Source of the DNA: an uncultured Lachnospiraceae bacterium
Lineage (GTDB): Bacteria > Bacillota_A > Clostridia > Lachnospirales > Lachnospiraceae
NCBI GenBank assembly: GCA_902801585.1
Contig: CADCIU010000005.1
Location: 1-64,000 of the forward strand
Reading direction: 5' to 3'
Length of the DNA stretch: 64,000 nucleotides
Made by a program: the position numbers and the translations under genes. This document shows positions 43,143 to 52,589 of this stretch, in pieces (the stretch's first letter is position 1; every line of letters starts with the position of its first letter). The notes under the pieces are model-generated. The model saw only the letters and a list, made by a program, of their open reading frames with translations. It did not search any database and was not told the DNA's origin.

Positions 43143-43673
43143 TCAGTGTTCCACTTCTCCGACTTGACGGACCTGATCTCCCTTGGCGGCCGAGTAGTAC
43201 ACGATCTGGTCCTGGTCAGCATAATGCATTCCGAACTCATCGATCGCGATCCTTCTGACCTGTTCGAGATCGATATTGCCGGCGATCTCGTTGTAAACCT
43301 CATTGTTGGAAGCCTTGATCTCTGCCAGCTGGGTCTCCAGAGAGGAGATCTCCTTGTTGGTTCCCGATATGTCTGCCTTGAGCTTGATGTAGCCGATCAG
43401 GCTGACCGTCATCAGCGCTACAAGTGATGCCAGAAACGTGACATACCGCAGATTCATCTGCATCGACTGCGCACGGCTTCTCCTTGCGGCGAGACGAATA
43501 TCGGAATTGCTCCTGTGGTTCTCTTCCTGGGAGCGCTCCGACCAGAAGTCATCGGGCGCCGCTGTGCCCTGCACATATGACTGCCGGTTTCCCGAAAAAG
43601 ACTCATTATAGATGACATTGCCGCGGCCGCCGTTTCTTTTGCTGCCGCCCGGTCCCTGTGATGCCCTGATCAT
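43143..43673 (-). CDS. ftsL: FtsL/DivIC-like septum protein
   Basis: 176 residues: a long polar N-terminal cytoplasmic part (1-70), one transmembrane helix (about 74-94), then a coiled coil (DISGTNKEISSLETQLAEIKA) and a short extracytoplasmic end with LEQVRRIAIDEFGMHYADQDQIVYY, typical of FtsL. The N-terminal extension is longer than in classical FtsL. AGGAGG lies 5 bases before the ATG. Its place between rsmH and the PBP gene is the standard ftsL slot. Confidence 0.85.
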   Translation of the reverse strand: MIRASQGPGGSKRNGGRGNVIYNESFSGNRQSYVQGTAAPDDFWSERSQEENHRSNSDIRLAARRSRAQSMQMNLRYVTFLASLVALMTVSLIGYIKLKADISGTNKEISSLETQLAEIKASNNEVYNEIAGNIDLEQVRRIAIDEFGMHYADQDQIVYYSAAKGDQVRQVGEVEH

Positions 43674-43750
43674 ATATGCCTCCTGAAGATATAAACCGTT
43701 TCTTTGATGATTGCAATAGTGTTTATTAAAACTTTATGATTTTAATTCTT

Positions 43751-44692
43751 TTAAGATTCTGTTTTTTCGAATACCCTGAGCTTGGCGCTGGCAGACCGTC
43801 TGTTGGTCTTAAGTTCTTCAGCGCCGGGGGCGATCGCCTTGCGGGTGATCACTTTACCCTTTGACTTCTTTCCGCAGACACAGACCGGAAATTCCGGCGG
43901 ACACGTGCAGGGATTTTCATTCCTGCGAAACGCATTCTTGACGATGCGGTCCTCGAGCGAGTGGAATGTGATCACGCACAGCCGGCCTCCCGGTGCCAAA
44001 AGATCGATCATCGTATCGAGGGAATCCCTGAGCACGTCGAGTTCCCGGTTGCAGGCAATTCGGATCGCCTGGAAAGTTCTCTTATCGGGATTTCCGCCCT
44101 TCTCTCTCATTTTCGCCGGGATCGAAGCCCTGACGATGCTGCTGAGCTCTCCCGTCGTCTCCAGTGGTTTCTTCTTCCTCTCGCGCACGATATTCGCGGC
44201 GATCCTCGCGGCGCACCTCTCTTCTCCGTATTCTCTGAGGATCCTCACCAGTTCCTCTTCGGGATAGGTATTGACGATATCCCTGGCACTGAGCGCACTG
44301 CTGCGGTCCATTCTCATGTCCAGCGGCGCGTCGGTCCTGTAAGTGAAACCGCGCTCCGGGTTGTCGAGCTGATAGGAGGAGACGCCGAGATCAAGAAGGA
44401 TCCCGTTTACCTCACGGATCCCCAGATCACAGAGCACTTCCGCCATATGTTCGTAATTGTCGTGGACGATCGTCACGGCATCCCCGTAGCAGGCCAGCCT
44501 CTCGCCGGCGGCCGCAATGGCATCCGTGTCCTGGTCGATCCCGATCAGCCGTCCTCCCTCCGTAAGCCTCTCAAGGATATGGAAGGAGTGGCCTCCGCCT
44601 CCCAGCGTTCCGTCCACATATATTCCGTCCGGCCTGATCGCCAGATTGTCCAGCACTTCCTCAAGAAGCACCGATGTGTGTTCAAATTTCAA
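43751..44692 (-). CDS. rsmH: 16S rRNA (cytosine-1402-N4)-methyltransferase
   Basis: Methylates C1402 in the ribosomal P site. 313 residues. Motifs are [29 protein letters not shown] (SAM site), [22 protein letters not shown] and the C-terminal [14 protein letters not shown]. The start is TTG at 44692, overlapping the mraZ end by 11 bases; the conserved HTSVLLEEV so near the N-terminus supports it. Confidence 0.95.
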   Translation of the reverse strand: MKFEHTSVLLEEVLDNLAIRPDGIYVDGTLGGGGHSFHILERLTEGGRLIGIDQDTDAIAAAGERLACYGDAVTIVHDNYEHMAEVLCDLGIREVNGILLDLGVSSYQLDNPERGFTYRTDAPLDMRMDRSSALSARDIVNTYPEEELVRILREYGEERCAARIAANIVRERKKKPLETTGELSSIVRASIPAKMREKGGNPDKRTFQAIRIACNRELDVLRDSLDTMIDLLAPGGRLCVITFHSLEDRIVKNAFRRNENPCTCPPEFPVCVCGKKSKGKVITRKAIAPGAEELKTNRRSASAKLRVFEKTES

Positions 44693-45113
44693 ATCCGTTC
44701 CCCAGCATCTCTTCCGCTATGTCGTTGATCTCGTCACTGGACATATTCTCTTCCCATTTGTCCCTGCTCCAGATCTCGATCCTGGAACCGACGCCGACAA
44801 GGACTACTTCCCTGTCGATCCCCGCCGCTTCTCTGAGATTGGACGGGATCAGCACTCGTCCCTGCCTGTCGGGCTCCGCTTCGTTGGCGCCGGACAAAAA
44901 GAATCGGACCAGCTGACGTTGTTTCTTCACATTGTAGGGAATGCTGTTCAGCTTAGAGACGAACTTCTCCCAGTCTTCCATGTCATAAATGCACAGACAG
45001 GGATCAAGGCTCCGTGTGATCACGAACCTCTCTCCTAACGCCTCTCTGAACTTGGACGGAATGATCAGTCTTCCCTTGGGATCCAGAGAATGACCGTATT
45101 CTCCCATGAACAT
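44682..45113 (-). CDS. mraZ: Transcriptional regulator MraZ
   Basis: DNA-binding repressor of its own division operon, with two tandem SpoVT/AbrB-like domains. 143 residues from the ATG at 45113 (GGAGG within 15 bases upstream). Motifs are [21 protein letters not shown] and the second-domain [18 protein letters not shown]. Three boxes of the MraZ type overlap its ribosome site, consistent with autoregulation. Confidence 0.95.
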   Translation of the reverse strand: MFMGEYGHSLDPKGRLIIPSKFREALGERFVITRSLDPCLCIYDMEDWEKFVSKLNSIPYNVKKQRQLVRFFLSGANEAEPDRQGRVLIPSNLREAAGIDREVVLVGVGSRIEIWSRDKWEENMSSDEINDIAEEMLGNGFEI

Positions 45114-45116
45114 GTT

Positions 45117-45143
45117 GCACTTCCCTCCACTTTGTACCACTTT
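45117..45143 (-). promoter_or_regulatory. MraZ operator: three 10-bp-spaced AAAGTGG boxes
   Basis: On the minus strand AAAGTGG (45137-45143), AAAGTGG (45127-45133) and GAAGTGC (45117-45123) repeat every 10 bases between the promoter and the mraZ ATG. They match the AAAGTG-type repeats known as MraZ sites in mollicutes. Binding would cover the transcription start and ribosome site. Confidence 0.75.
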
Positions 45144-45150
45144 CCTCACA

Positions 45151-45179
45151 ATCATACCAATTTGACCGGTCTTTTTCAA
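45151..45179 (-). promoter_or_regulatory. Promoter of the division (dcw) operon
   Basis: Minus strand TTGAAA (45174-45179), 17-base spacer, TATGAT (45151-45156). The predicted start falls at the first MraZ box. Confidence 0.75.
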
Positions 45180-45202
45180 TAGTCCCGGGGAAATAAAAGA
45201 GT

Positions 45203-45241
45203 ACACAAAACAGAGGGAAACTTCTTCGTCCCGTTTTCCCT
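45203..45241 (-). terminator. Probable terminator of lgt
   Basis: Minus strand arms AGGGAAAAC/GTTTCCCT (one bulge) around an 11-base loop, followed by CTGTTTTGTG, 17 bases past the lgt stop and before the dcw promoter. Confidence 0.5.
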
Positions 45242-45257
45242 TACAATTCTTCTTTCT

Positions 45258-46160
45258 TTATTTAGATGATTCCGATGCTTCTGATGCTTCCGAAGTTTTC
45301 GACGACTGTCGGATCCGGATGACCGCGATCGCCGTGATCGACACGACTGCCATCGCGATCCCGAGGACCATGGAGACCGGGATCGTCGTCCCGGTGATGT
45401 AGAGCTGGTCTGTCCGGATCGATTCAATGAGAGCCCGTCCGATCCCGTATCCGGCAAAATACAATAGTGCGATCTCTCCGTCGAACTTCTTGTGCTTCAA
45501 ATAGATCAGCAGGAGGATCAGCAGCATCAGGTTCCACATTCCTTCATAGAGAAATGTAGGGTGTACCTGTATATAATTGGTCCCCTCCGTCATATGCGCG
45601 GCGATCAGAGGGGATATGTCGCGCTCTCTGACCATGCTCACGGGGATCCGCATCGCGAACAGGTTGTTCGTATACTCGCCGAACACTTCCCTGTTGAAGA
45701 AATTTCCCCATCTTCCAAGGATCTGTCCGACTAAAAGCCCGTAGATCACGGTGTCCAGCACCAGCGCAAACTTTTTCTTTTTCCTTTTGCAGTAAACAAA
45801 CAAGGTGATGACGCCGGCAATGATCCCTCCGTAGATCGCAAGACCTCCGCCCCGGATGTTGATGATCTCCATGGGATTGTTCTTGTAAAAATCCCACATA
45901 AAGATCACATAATAGATCCTCGCGCCGATTATGGAAAAGATGAGCAGGCTCGCGGCCAGGTCCCAGATCGTGTCAGGATCCTGTCCCGTCTTTGCCGCGA
46001 TCTTCGAAGATACCGTGAGTCCCAAAAGCATGCCGACAGCAATGACGATGCCGTACATCGCGATCCCGAAATTGCCAATCATGATGGTCTTGGGAACATT
46101 GCTGAGGTAAATCCCCAGATTGGGAAAGGCTATATCCATTTCACCCATCATTTCTGCCAT
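45258..46160 (-). CDS. lgt: Prolipoprotein diacylglyceryl transferase
   Basis: Adds diacylglycerol from phosphatidylglycerol to the lipobox Cys of prolipoproteins. 300 residues with about seven membrane helices. Motifs are IRGGGLAIYGGIIAG, GQILGRWGNFFNREVFGE (the Arg-Asn signature), HPTFLYEGMWN and GRALIESIRTDQL. It ends in a Ser/Glu-rich tail. GGAGAA lies 11 bases before the ATG. It appears to be a single-gene unit. Confidence 0.95.
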   Translation of the reverse strand: MAEMMGEMDIAFPNLGIYLSNVPKTIMIGNFGIAMYGIVIAVGMLLGLTVSSKIAAKTGQDPDTIWDLAASLLIFSIIGARIYYVIFMWDFYKNNPMEIINIRGGGLAIYGGIIAGVITLFVYCKRKKKKFALVLDTVIYGLLVGQILGRWGNFFNREVFGEYTNNLFAMRIPVSMVRERDISPLIAAHMTEGTNYIQVHPTFLYEGMWNLMLLILLLIYLKHKKFDGEIALLYFAGYGIGRALIESIRTDQLYITGTTIPVSMVLGIAMAVVSITAIAVIRIRQSSKTSEASEASESSK

Positions 46161-46537
46161 ATTTTCGCTCGTTCTCCTTGTCTCTTTTTGTTTCTTGTAC
46201 TATGATAGCACAACAAATCGCCGTCAGCGGAATTTTGTATTCTTAAAATTTGCTAAATTTTCGCCTGTTTTTTCCCTGATTTTCTATTCATCCAAATGCA
46301 AATACAGGATTGACAAAGCACAATTTGTAGTGTCTTCCGATCAAAAGCGCCAAAATATGGGAATCTTGCAGAAATCTTCCGGTCTGTCCGGAAATATCCG
46401 CCATTTTTTCTGAATTTCCGACACTTTTCCGTCGCCACGGGATCAGGCGCAAAAAATACCTTCGGGAGACAACTCCCGAAGGTGATGATCAGCTTATTCT
46501 TTTCACATTAAACTGCTCATTTTAAATACTCATTCTG
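46161..46537. other. AT-rich gap between lgt and ychF
   Basis: 377 bases without a supported gene. It holds the ychF terminator at 46450-46483, a short inverted repeat TTCCGG/CCGGAA near 46380, and a possible lgt promoter with TGC plus TATCAT (46202-46207, minus strand, extended -10) but no good -35. Confidence 0.5.
46450..46483 (-). terminator. Terminator of the mscS-ychF unit
   Basis: Perfect 11-bp hairpin ACCTTCGGGAG/CTCCCGAAGGT with a 4-base loop, followed on the minus strand by ATTTTTTG, 55 bases past the ychF stop. Confidence 0.85.
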
Positions 46538-47635
46538 TTACACATTGAACCGGAACAGGATCACGTCTCCGTCCTTGACGACATATTCCTTGCCCTCCAT
46601 TCCGACAAGGCCCTTCTCTCTCGCCGCCGCCAGAGATCCCTCTCTGAGAAGAACTTCATAGTTGACGACCTCCGCCTTGATAAAGCCCCGCTCGAAATCG
46701 CTGTGGATCTTGCCGGCCGCCTGCGGAGCCTTGGTGCCGATCTTGATGGTCCAGGCCCTGCACTCATCCTCTCCTGCCGTCAGAAAGCTCATCAGTCCCA
46801 GGGTGCGGTAACTGGCGCTGATCAGTTTGTCGAGACCGGATTCCGAAATGCCCAGGTCCTCGAGGAACATCGCTTTCTCCTCGTCATCGAGTTCTGCGAT
46901 CTCCGACTCTATTTTGGCACAGATCACAAATACTTCCGATCCGGTCTTCGCCGCGTATTCCCTCACGGCTGCAACGCCCTCGTTCGACGCCCCGTCATCC
47001 GCGAGGTCATCTTCCGAGACATTAGCCGCATAGATCACGGGCTTGGCTGTCAGAAGATTGTAGCCGGCAAACCACTTCTCCTCTTCTTCACCAGTAAGCT
47101 CCAGCGTAGAAGCGGTCTTTCCATCCTCCAGATGCTCTTTGACGCGCTTAAGGACGGCCATCTCGCGTCCGGCTTCCTTGTCCATCTTAGCTGTGCGCGC
47201 CACCTTGGAGATCCTGCGCTCGAGCACTTCCAGATCCGCAAAGATCAGCTCCAGATTGATGGTCTCTATGTCGCGGACGGGATCCACGGATCCGTCGACA
47301 TGAACGACGTTGTCATCCTCGAAGCAGCGTACGACATGGACGATCGCATCCACTTCGCGGATATTGGCGAGGAACTGGTTGCCCAGCCCTTCTCCTTTGG
47401 AAGCTCCTTTGACCAGTCCAGCGATATCGACAAATTCGATCACGGCCGGCGTAACCTTTTTGGTATGATACAGCTCTCCCAGCCGTTTGATGCGGTCATC
47501 GGGAACCGCGACGATGCCCACGTTGGGATCGATCGTGCAGAAGGGGTAGTTGGCTGCCTCCGCACCTGCCTTGGTCAGTGAATTAAAAAGAGTGCTTTTT
47601 CCGACATTGGGAAGTCCCACGATACCCAGTTTCAT
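46538..47635 (-). CDS. ychF: Obg-like ATPase YchF
   Basis: Universally conserved P-loop ATPase of the Obg family, linked to ribosome binding and stress response. 365 residues. It has [37 protein letters not shown] start (G1 with the Leu-containing loop), [21 protein letters not shown], and an NxxE-like G4 ([10 protein letters not shown]) that explains ATP preference, then a coiled coil and a C-terminal TGS domain. It lies 6 bases after the MscS gene. Confidence 0.95.
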   Translation of the reverse strand: MKLGIVGLPNVGKSTLFNSLTKAGAEAANYPFCTIDPNVGIVAVPDDRIKRLGELYHTKKVTPAVIEFVDIAGLVKGASKGEGLGNQFLANIREVDAIVHVVRCFEDDNVVHVDGSVDPVRDIETINLELIFADLEVLERRISKVARTAKMDKEAGREMAVLKRVKEHLEDGKTASTLELTGEEEEKWFAGYNLLTAKPVIYAANVSEDDLADDGASNEGVAAVREYAAKTGSEVFVICAKIESEIAELDDEEKAMFLEDLGISESGLDKLISASYRTLGLMSFLTAGEDECRAWTIKIGTKAPQAAGKIHSDFERGFIKAEVVNYEVLLREGSLAAAREKGLVGMEGKEYVVKDGDVILFRFNV

Positions 47636-47641
47636 TTTGCT

Positions 47642-50600
47642 CTATTTCTCCTTTCGTTCCCCTTTCTTGAAGCTTCGGATCACTCCGCGCCTTCGGCGCT
47701 CCGTTTTCTCTGCTTCTCCCGGGTCTTTCTTTTCCTCATCCTCTTTTTGCGCCTCTTCGTCCTGATCCGTTTCCCCGGTACCGCTCACTCTTGTGACGGT
47801 GCTGCCGTCTAACATGACCACGATATTGGACGGAGTGTACTTGAGGAGCTTGCGCTCCGCCATAGACTGCAGCGCCTGATTCAGGTCCAGCTTGATGCTG
47901 TTGATATGCTCTTCCGGGCCCTCCGCAGAGATACCGATGACCATACTGTCATTTTCCAGTTCAAGTATTCCGTCAAATTTCGGGCCGCTGACGATATGGG
48001 GGTTGATCTTACCGACTAAAGGAAGCTCCCTTTCGAACAGCTCTCTCATCTCATCGACGGACACGGTGACCGGAACACTGACCTTGACCACGCAGACGGA
48101 AGTCTGTTTGCTGAAATTGATCACATTCCCGATCTCATGGTTGTTGAAGATCTTGATATCATGCGTTCCGTTGACGACCTTGGTCGACCGCACGCCGATC
48201 TCCAGCACTTTTCCCTTGAAATCGCCGATCTGTATAAAGTCTCCGACACTGTATGTCTTCTCGAACACAATGCCCAGACCTGCCAGGATATCCGCCACGA
48301 TGTCTTTGGCGCCCAGCGAAATAGCGAGCGACAAAAGACCGATCGAAGCCAGAAGCGTGGCGGTATCGACACCGAGAAAACTCAGTGAAACACAGATCGC
48401 TCCGATGAACATAGCGTAATTGAGAAAGCTGCGGGTGAGCTTGAGTACAGTCTCCCCCTTGGTATCCGTCAGGCTGTAGAGCATGTTGAAGACCACTTTC
48501 ACGAACATATAAGCCAGATACTCTATACAGAACGTCACCAGCACCGCGATCACTGAGAAAAGATTGAGTCCCTTGGACCAGTTCCCTCTTACGACAAACC
48601 CCAGGGCAGAGTGCCCGGCCAGAGGAGAATTTCCAAGCGCGATCAGGATCATGGCCACCAGCATGATCCCCGTCAGGATCTGCAGGATCGCTTTGGTCTT
48701 ATGCTCCGGGCTCATATTTCTCCAGCCTACAGCCAGAGAATACAGTGAAGGCGCTCTCTTCGCGATTTTCTCCATGTAGGTATCCGACGCATCATGCATC
48801 TGGTCCGCGTAGAGCTCGTAGTTCTCCTCCGTATACTCTTTGAGCGCGTATTTAGCCGTGACCGCATAGCCAATGAGGAACAGCAGTCCGGACACAAGGG
48901 CGTACAGGAGTCCGGTCCTGGACATCATCGTGCTGTCTGTCAGGAAATAATACAGGCTGCCTCCCGATGATTCGGATATGCCGAAATACCAGTTGTCATC
49001 AAGAAAATAGAAACCCATATGATGATCTTTCAGTGCATCCGGATCCATCCCCAGGCTCTCAACGTCCTCCCCCTCATAGCCGGGTCTGCTGCAGGACACG
49101 ATCTTATGCGTCCCCGGATCGATCTCCGCGATCATCCGGTTTCCGGACTGCATTCTGCTGTAGATCTGATGTTTGACCGCATACACTACATCCTCGTTCT
49201 CCTGCGGCATCTCAGCACTCCTCGACGGAAGAGCGATCACAAGCGCTTGGAATGCATCTTTCCTGTCGGGGTGATCGCAGCGGATCCCGACAAATGTGCG
49301 TATATCCCCGGTGATCATATCGGTCTCCGACTCATGGACAATGGAATCGATTCCGCCCAGCAGTCGTCTGAAATCATAAAAAGGATCTTCTTTGTCCGCC
49401 GGCAGGGCAAATCCGACATACGGTCTGCTGCAGGCGGCTTCCTGCGCATTTTCGTCAAATACGATCAGGTATTCTGCGGAGATCGCGTCCGAGATCTGGG
49501 CAAGTCTCTCCCTTTCAAGGAGCGCGGGATCTTCCGTGAGCATTGTCGAGACCGTCTTTCCAAGGCTGACGAACCGCTCCGACTGCAGCTCATTCTTGCA
49601 GAGCACATTCTTCTTCTCATCCTCGATCTGTGTCTGCAGCATCTCCAGCACGTCGCTGCCGATCCTGTTTTCCTGATACATATACTGGATCATCACCGTT
49701 GTGAAAGCAAACATGGTGACCACGGCGGCCGCCATGAGCGCCAGCTTGGTCGTCCGCTTTCTCACTGCTTCCGGTGTATATTTTTCCTTTCGTTCATCAT
49801 CCAGGGATTCTCTTCTCACAAGCCACTGCACGGAATAACACCAGGTGATGAGTCCTGCCAGCATGACGGCGGCAAAAAAGACCTGTGCGATGATATCTCC
49901 CAAAAAAGCCGCTTTCTCCGCTTCTACAGAACTGCAGCATACGAGCGTCATTCCGACGCTCTCCATCTCTATAGGAGAACAGATATACTTCTTTCCGTTG
50001 TCTGTCTTCAAGGTGAAGTTTTCCTTCTTCAGGTCCTCCCTTGTGATGCCCAGGTCACTGAGCGAGCTGTATTTGGACAATCCCTTGGTCTTTTGAAGAA
50101 AGATGCCGCTGTCCTCCTGCCCAGCTGCCGGATCGGACTGATCGGGTGAAGCGATCATAAAGATCTCGATATCACTGACAGATTCCATCGCTTCCGTCAG
50201 TCTTTCCTCAGAAATGCGGGCTTTGATATAAGCATCATAGTCTTCAATGGGCGCCCAGCCGACGCAGTACCAGCCTCCGGAGATCCTGCCGCCGGTCACA
50301 AATACCGGTCTTCCGTTAAACTCGGTCAGTGTCTGCTCATACTCCGATGTGATCATTTCCGGCGTGAGCTCCGGGAACAGACCTTCCGCTTCAGCAGGCA
50401 TCCGGATCGTCCCATTCACTACCTGGACCACCATGTAATCTTCTCCGAGCCGCTCTCCGTTAAAGGATCCGTCTCTGACCTGGTCCGACATCCGGATCGC
50501 TCTAAGTCTTACTCCGGCATTCAGGTACTCGAAGAATCCTCTTCCGATCTCATCCGCTGTTTTTCCGTATCCCTCGATCATCCCGCGGACCGCTTCCGTC

Positions 50601-50734
50601 TTATTCATGCTGTCCATGGCGATCAGCTCGTCGAAATGCCTCTGCTCTATGTACAGCATGATCCCTGTATATACGATCAGGAATGCGATCGCGACCGCTA
50701 TCGTCTGTTTTAATCTCTTAACCGGGTCCTTCAT
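47642..50734 (-). CDS. MscS-family channel with two predicted extracytoplasmic sensor regions
   Basis: 1030 residues. The C-terminal third (about 794-975) is an MscS pore and beta domain: LLASIGLLSLAISLGAKDIV, the FEKTYSVGDFIQIG motif and VEEIGVR-type VLEIGVRSTKV followed by NNHEIGNVINFS. Ahead of it are several membrane helices (about 280-300, 330-352, 640-660, 690-712, 730-760). Two large extracytoplasmic stretches (about 30-275 and 355-630) look like Cache-type sensor regions by layout, with the second ending in GGSLYYFLTD. The N-terminus has a membrane helix at 10-28. A charged tail (EEAQKEDEEKKDPGEAEK) closes it. Small-conductance channel activity gated by a ligand or tension is inferred; the sensor assignment is tentative. 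Confidence 0.75.
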   Translation of the reverse strand: MKDPVKRLKQTIAVAIAFLIVYTGIMLYIEQRHFDELIAMDSMNKTEAVRGMIEGYGKTADEIGRGFFEYLNAGVRLRAIRMSDQVRDGSFNGERLGEDYMVVQVVNGTIRMPAEAEGLFPELTPEMITSEYEQTLTEFNGRPVFVTGGRISGGWYCVGWAPIEDYDAYIKARISEERLTEAMESVSDIEIFMIASPDQSDPAAGQEDSGIFLQKTKGLSKYSSLSDLGITREDLKKENFTLKTDNGKKYICSPIEMESVGMTLVCCSSVEAEKAAFLGDIIAQVFFAAVMLAGLITWCYSVQWLVRRESLDDERKEKYTPEAVRKRTTKLALMAAAVVTMFAFTTVMIQYMYQENRIGSDVLEMLQTQIEDEKKNVLCKNELQSERFVSLGKTVSTMLTEDPALLERERLAQISDAISAEYLIVFDENAQEAACSRPYVGFALPADKEDPFYDFRRLLGGIDSIVHESETDMITGDIRTFVGIRCDHPDRKDAFQALVIALPSRSAEMPQENEDVVYAVKHQIYSRMQSGNRMIAEIDPGTHKIVSCSRPGYEGEDVESLGMDPDALKDHHMGFYFLDDNWYFGISESSGGSLYYFLTDSTMMSRTGLLYALVSGLLFLIGYAVTAKYALKEYTEENYELYADQMHDASDTYMEKIAKRAPSLYSLAVGWRNMSPEHKTKAILQILTGIMLVAMILIALGNSPLAGHSALGFVVRGNWSKGLNLFSVIAVLVTFCIEYLAYMFVKVVFNMLYSLTDTKGETVLKLTRSFLNYAMFIGAICVSLSFLGVDTATLLASIGLLSLAISLGAKDIVADILAGLGIVFEKTYSVGDFIQIGDFKGKVLEIGVRSTKVVNGTHDIKIFNNHEIGNVINFSKQTSVCVVKVSVPVTVSVDEMRELFERELPLVGKINPHIVSGPKFDGILELENDSMVIGISAEGPEEHINSIKLDLNQALQSMAERKLLKYTPSNIVVMLDGSTVTRVSGTGETDQDEEAQKEDEEKKDPGEAEKTERRRRGVIRSFKKGERKEK

Positions 50735-50818
50735 TGTCTCAAATACTCTCGCTTCTCTCTTTTCAGGCGCGGCCTGTGGTCAATCTGGTTTCCGTGCGGC
50801 TGGATCGGCACATTTATA

Positions 50819-52516
50819 TCACATCAGCGGTGCTGCCAGTCTCAAGAGCATCTGCTCCAGACGAAGGAACGCGCCTCGTCCGTGCGCATAATAATCCGTC
50901 ACTTCTTTGCACTGCGCGAACGTCTCCTCGAAGTCTTTCTTTGTATCCATCACCGCATCGCAGTCCGCATACAGGCATCCGTTCTCAAAGTGGTGATACA
51001 GGCTTCGATAATCCAGGTTGATCGTCCCGCAGGTCGCCATCAGGTCATCCACGATCGACATCTTGGCATGACAGAAACCGGGTGTGAATTCAAACACTCT
51101 TACACCGTTTCTGGCCAGTCCGTTGTAGTAGGAGCGGGTCACGCTGTAGACGACCTTCTTATCCGGTATGCCGGGCGTGATGATCCGCACATCCACCCCG
51201 CGTCTTGCAGCCAGTGAGAAGGCGTGACACATCTCGTCCGTGATGATCAGATAAGGAGTGATGAACCAGGCGTATTTCTGGGCGCTTTCCGCCATGCTGA
51301 TGTAGACATCTTCACCGACATGGATCTCATCCATCGGAGAATCCGCGTAAGGCTGTACAAATCCGAGATGGTCACCGGAAGCTGCCTCTGTATCCGACAG
51401 ATACTTCTCATTCGGCTCTATCATCTCTTTCATTTTGTCAAAATACGCTTCCCCTTCTTTCTCGATCTTTGCCGCTTTCTCTTCATTGATCTTTTTACTG
51501 GCCTTCTCGGCAAGACGCTCGGCATTGCTGGCCATAATGTATTTCATGAACTCTTTGTCATCCTGATCACCCTCATTGACTGCATTCCACATCTCAAGGA
51601 AAGTGACCGTGAGACTCTGGACCGCATCTCCTTCCAGTCTTACACCGGTGTCTTTCCAGAATCCGTAAGGCTCCGTCCTGTGGAAGTACTCATTTGCCAG
51701 GTTGTATCCGCCCGTAAATCCCACTTTGCCGTCAATGACCGTGATCTTTCGGTGGTCGCGGTTGTTCAGGAACAGGTTCAGGCCGGGAGCGAAAGGGTTG
51801 AACACACGGCACTGGATCCCGAAGCTTTCCGTCCGCTTCACGAAGTCCGTATTGATAAAGCCGAGGCTTCCCATATCATCGTAAAAGACTCTTACTTCGA
51901 CGCCCGCTTTCACCCTCTCCGCAAGGATATCCCGCAGTTCGTGCCAGCTCTCTGCGTCCTCACTGGCATGGTACTCCATAAAGATGAACTTCTCGGCTTT
52001 TGCAAGAGCCTTTTTCTGCGCCTCCAGTCCCTTGGCGGCGTCGTCATAATACTCGACCTTTGTATTTTCATAGACCGGATATCCTGCCTGCCTGCGGATG
52101 TAGTCCACGATCCCTCCGAGACGGCCGTCCCTCTTTCTTGCCTTTTCCGCAGTTTCCTCGTTGGACGGCAGCATTGGCATAAGGATCTTATCGATGTTTT
52201 CATACCGCCTGCGCATCGCAAGGGAATGTCCGTTCAGTCCGATCAGCAGATAGAGGACCGTCCCGAAAACGGGCAGCAGCATGATCACCAGCATCCATGT
52301 CATGCGGATCGAAGCAGTCTTGTAGCTTCCGTAAATGCCAAGGACCAGAAACGTCCCCAGAATGTGGATCAGGATATAGATCCATCCGGCTTTCTGTCCG
52401 GCAAAATAGAGCAGCAGCAGGATGACTGCCACCTCCAGCAGAATCGAAATAACAGCAAAGATCATTCTGCTCACGCCGTTCTTGACTGAAGCTTGTGCCT
52501 CATATGTACTTTCCAT
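50819..52516 (-). CDS. cls: Cardiolipin synthase
   Basis: Condenses two phosphatidylglycerols to cardiolipin at the membrane. 565 residues from the ATG at 52516 (AAGGGAG 5 bases upstream). Two or three N-terminal membrane helices (about 17-95) precede two phospholipase D domains with HKD motifs: HRKITVID (H255, K257, D262) and the second HAKMSIVD. The region between the domains is longer and more Lys/Glu-rich than usual. Confidence 0.92.
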   Translation of the reverse strand: MESTYEAQASVKNGVSRMIFAVISILLEVAVILLLLYFAGQKAGWIYILIHILGTFLVLGIYGSYKTASIRMTWMLVIMLLPVFGTVLYLLIGLNGHSLAMRRRYENIDKILMPMLPSNEETAEKARKRDGRLGGIVDYIRRQAGYPVYENTKVEYYDDAAKGLEAQKKALAKAEKFIFMEYHASEDAESWHELRDILAERVKAGVEVRVFYDDMGSLGFINTDFVKRTESFGIQCRVFNPFAPGLNLFLNNRDHRKITVIDGKVGFTGGYNLANEYFHRTEPYGFWKDTGVRLEGDAVQSLTVTFLEMWNAVNEGDQDDKEFMKYIMASNAERLAEKASKKINEEKAAKIEKEGEAYFDKMKEMIEPNEKYLSDTEAASGDHLGFVQPYADSPMDEIHVGEDVYISMAESAQKYAWFITPYLIITDEMCHAFSLAARRGVDVRIITPGIPDKKVVYSVTRSYYNGLARNGVRVFEFTPGFCHAKMSIVDDLMATCGTINLDYRSLYHHFENGCLYADCDAVMDTKKDFEETFAQCKEVTDYYAHGRGAFLRLEQMLLRLAAPLM

Positions 52517-52553
52517 ATTTTCTCCCTTCCCGGATCCTGTTTTCTTTATTTGC

Positions 52554-52582
52554 ACTATAACTCGAGTCAAAACAAACGTTAA
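52554..52582 (-). promoter_or_regulatory. Possible promoter for cls
   Basis: Minus strand TTAACG (52577-52582), 17-base spacer, TATAGT (52554-52559), lying just downstream of the leucine-rich repeat gene. Confidence 0.4.
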
Positions 52583-52589
52583 TCCGTTA

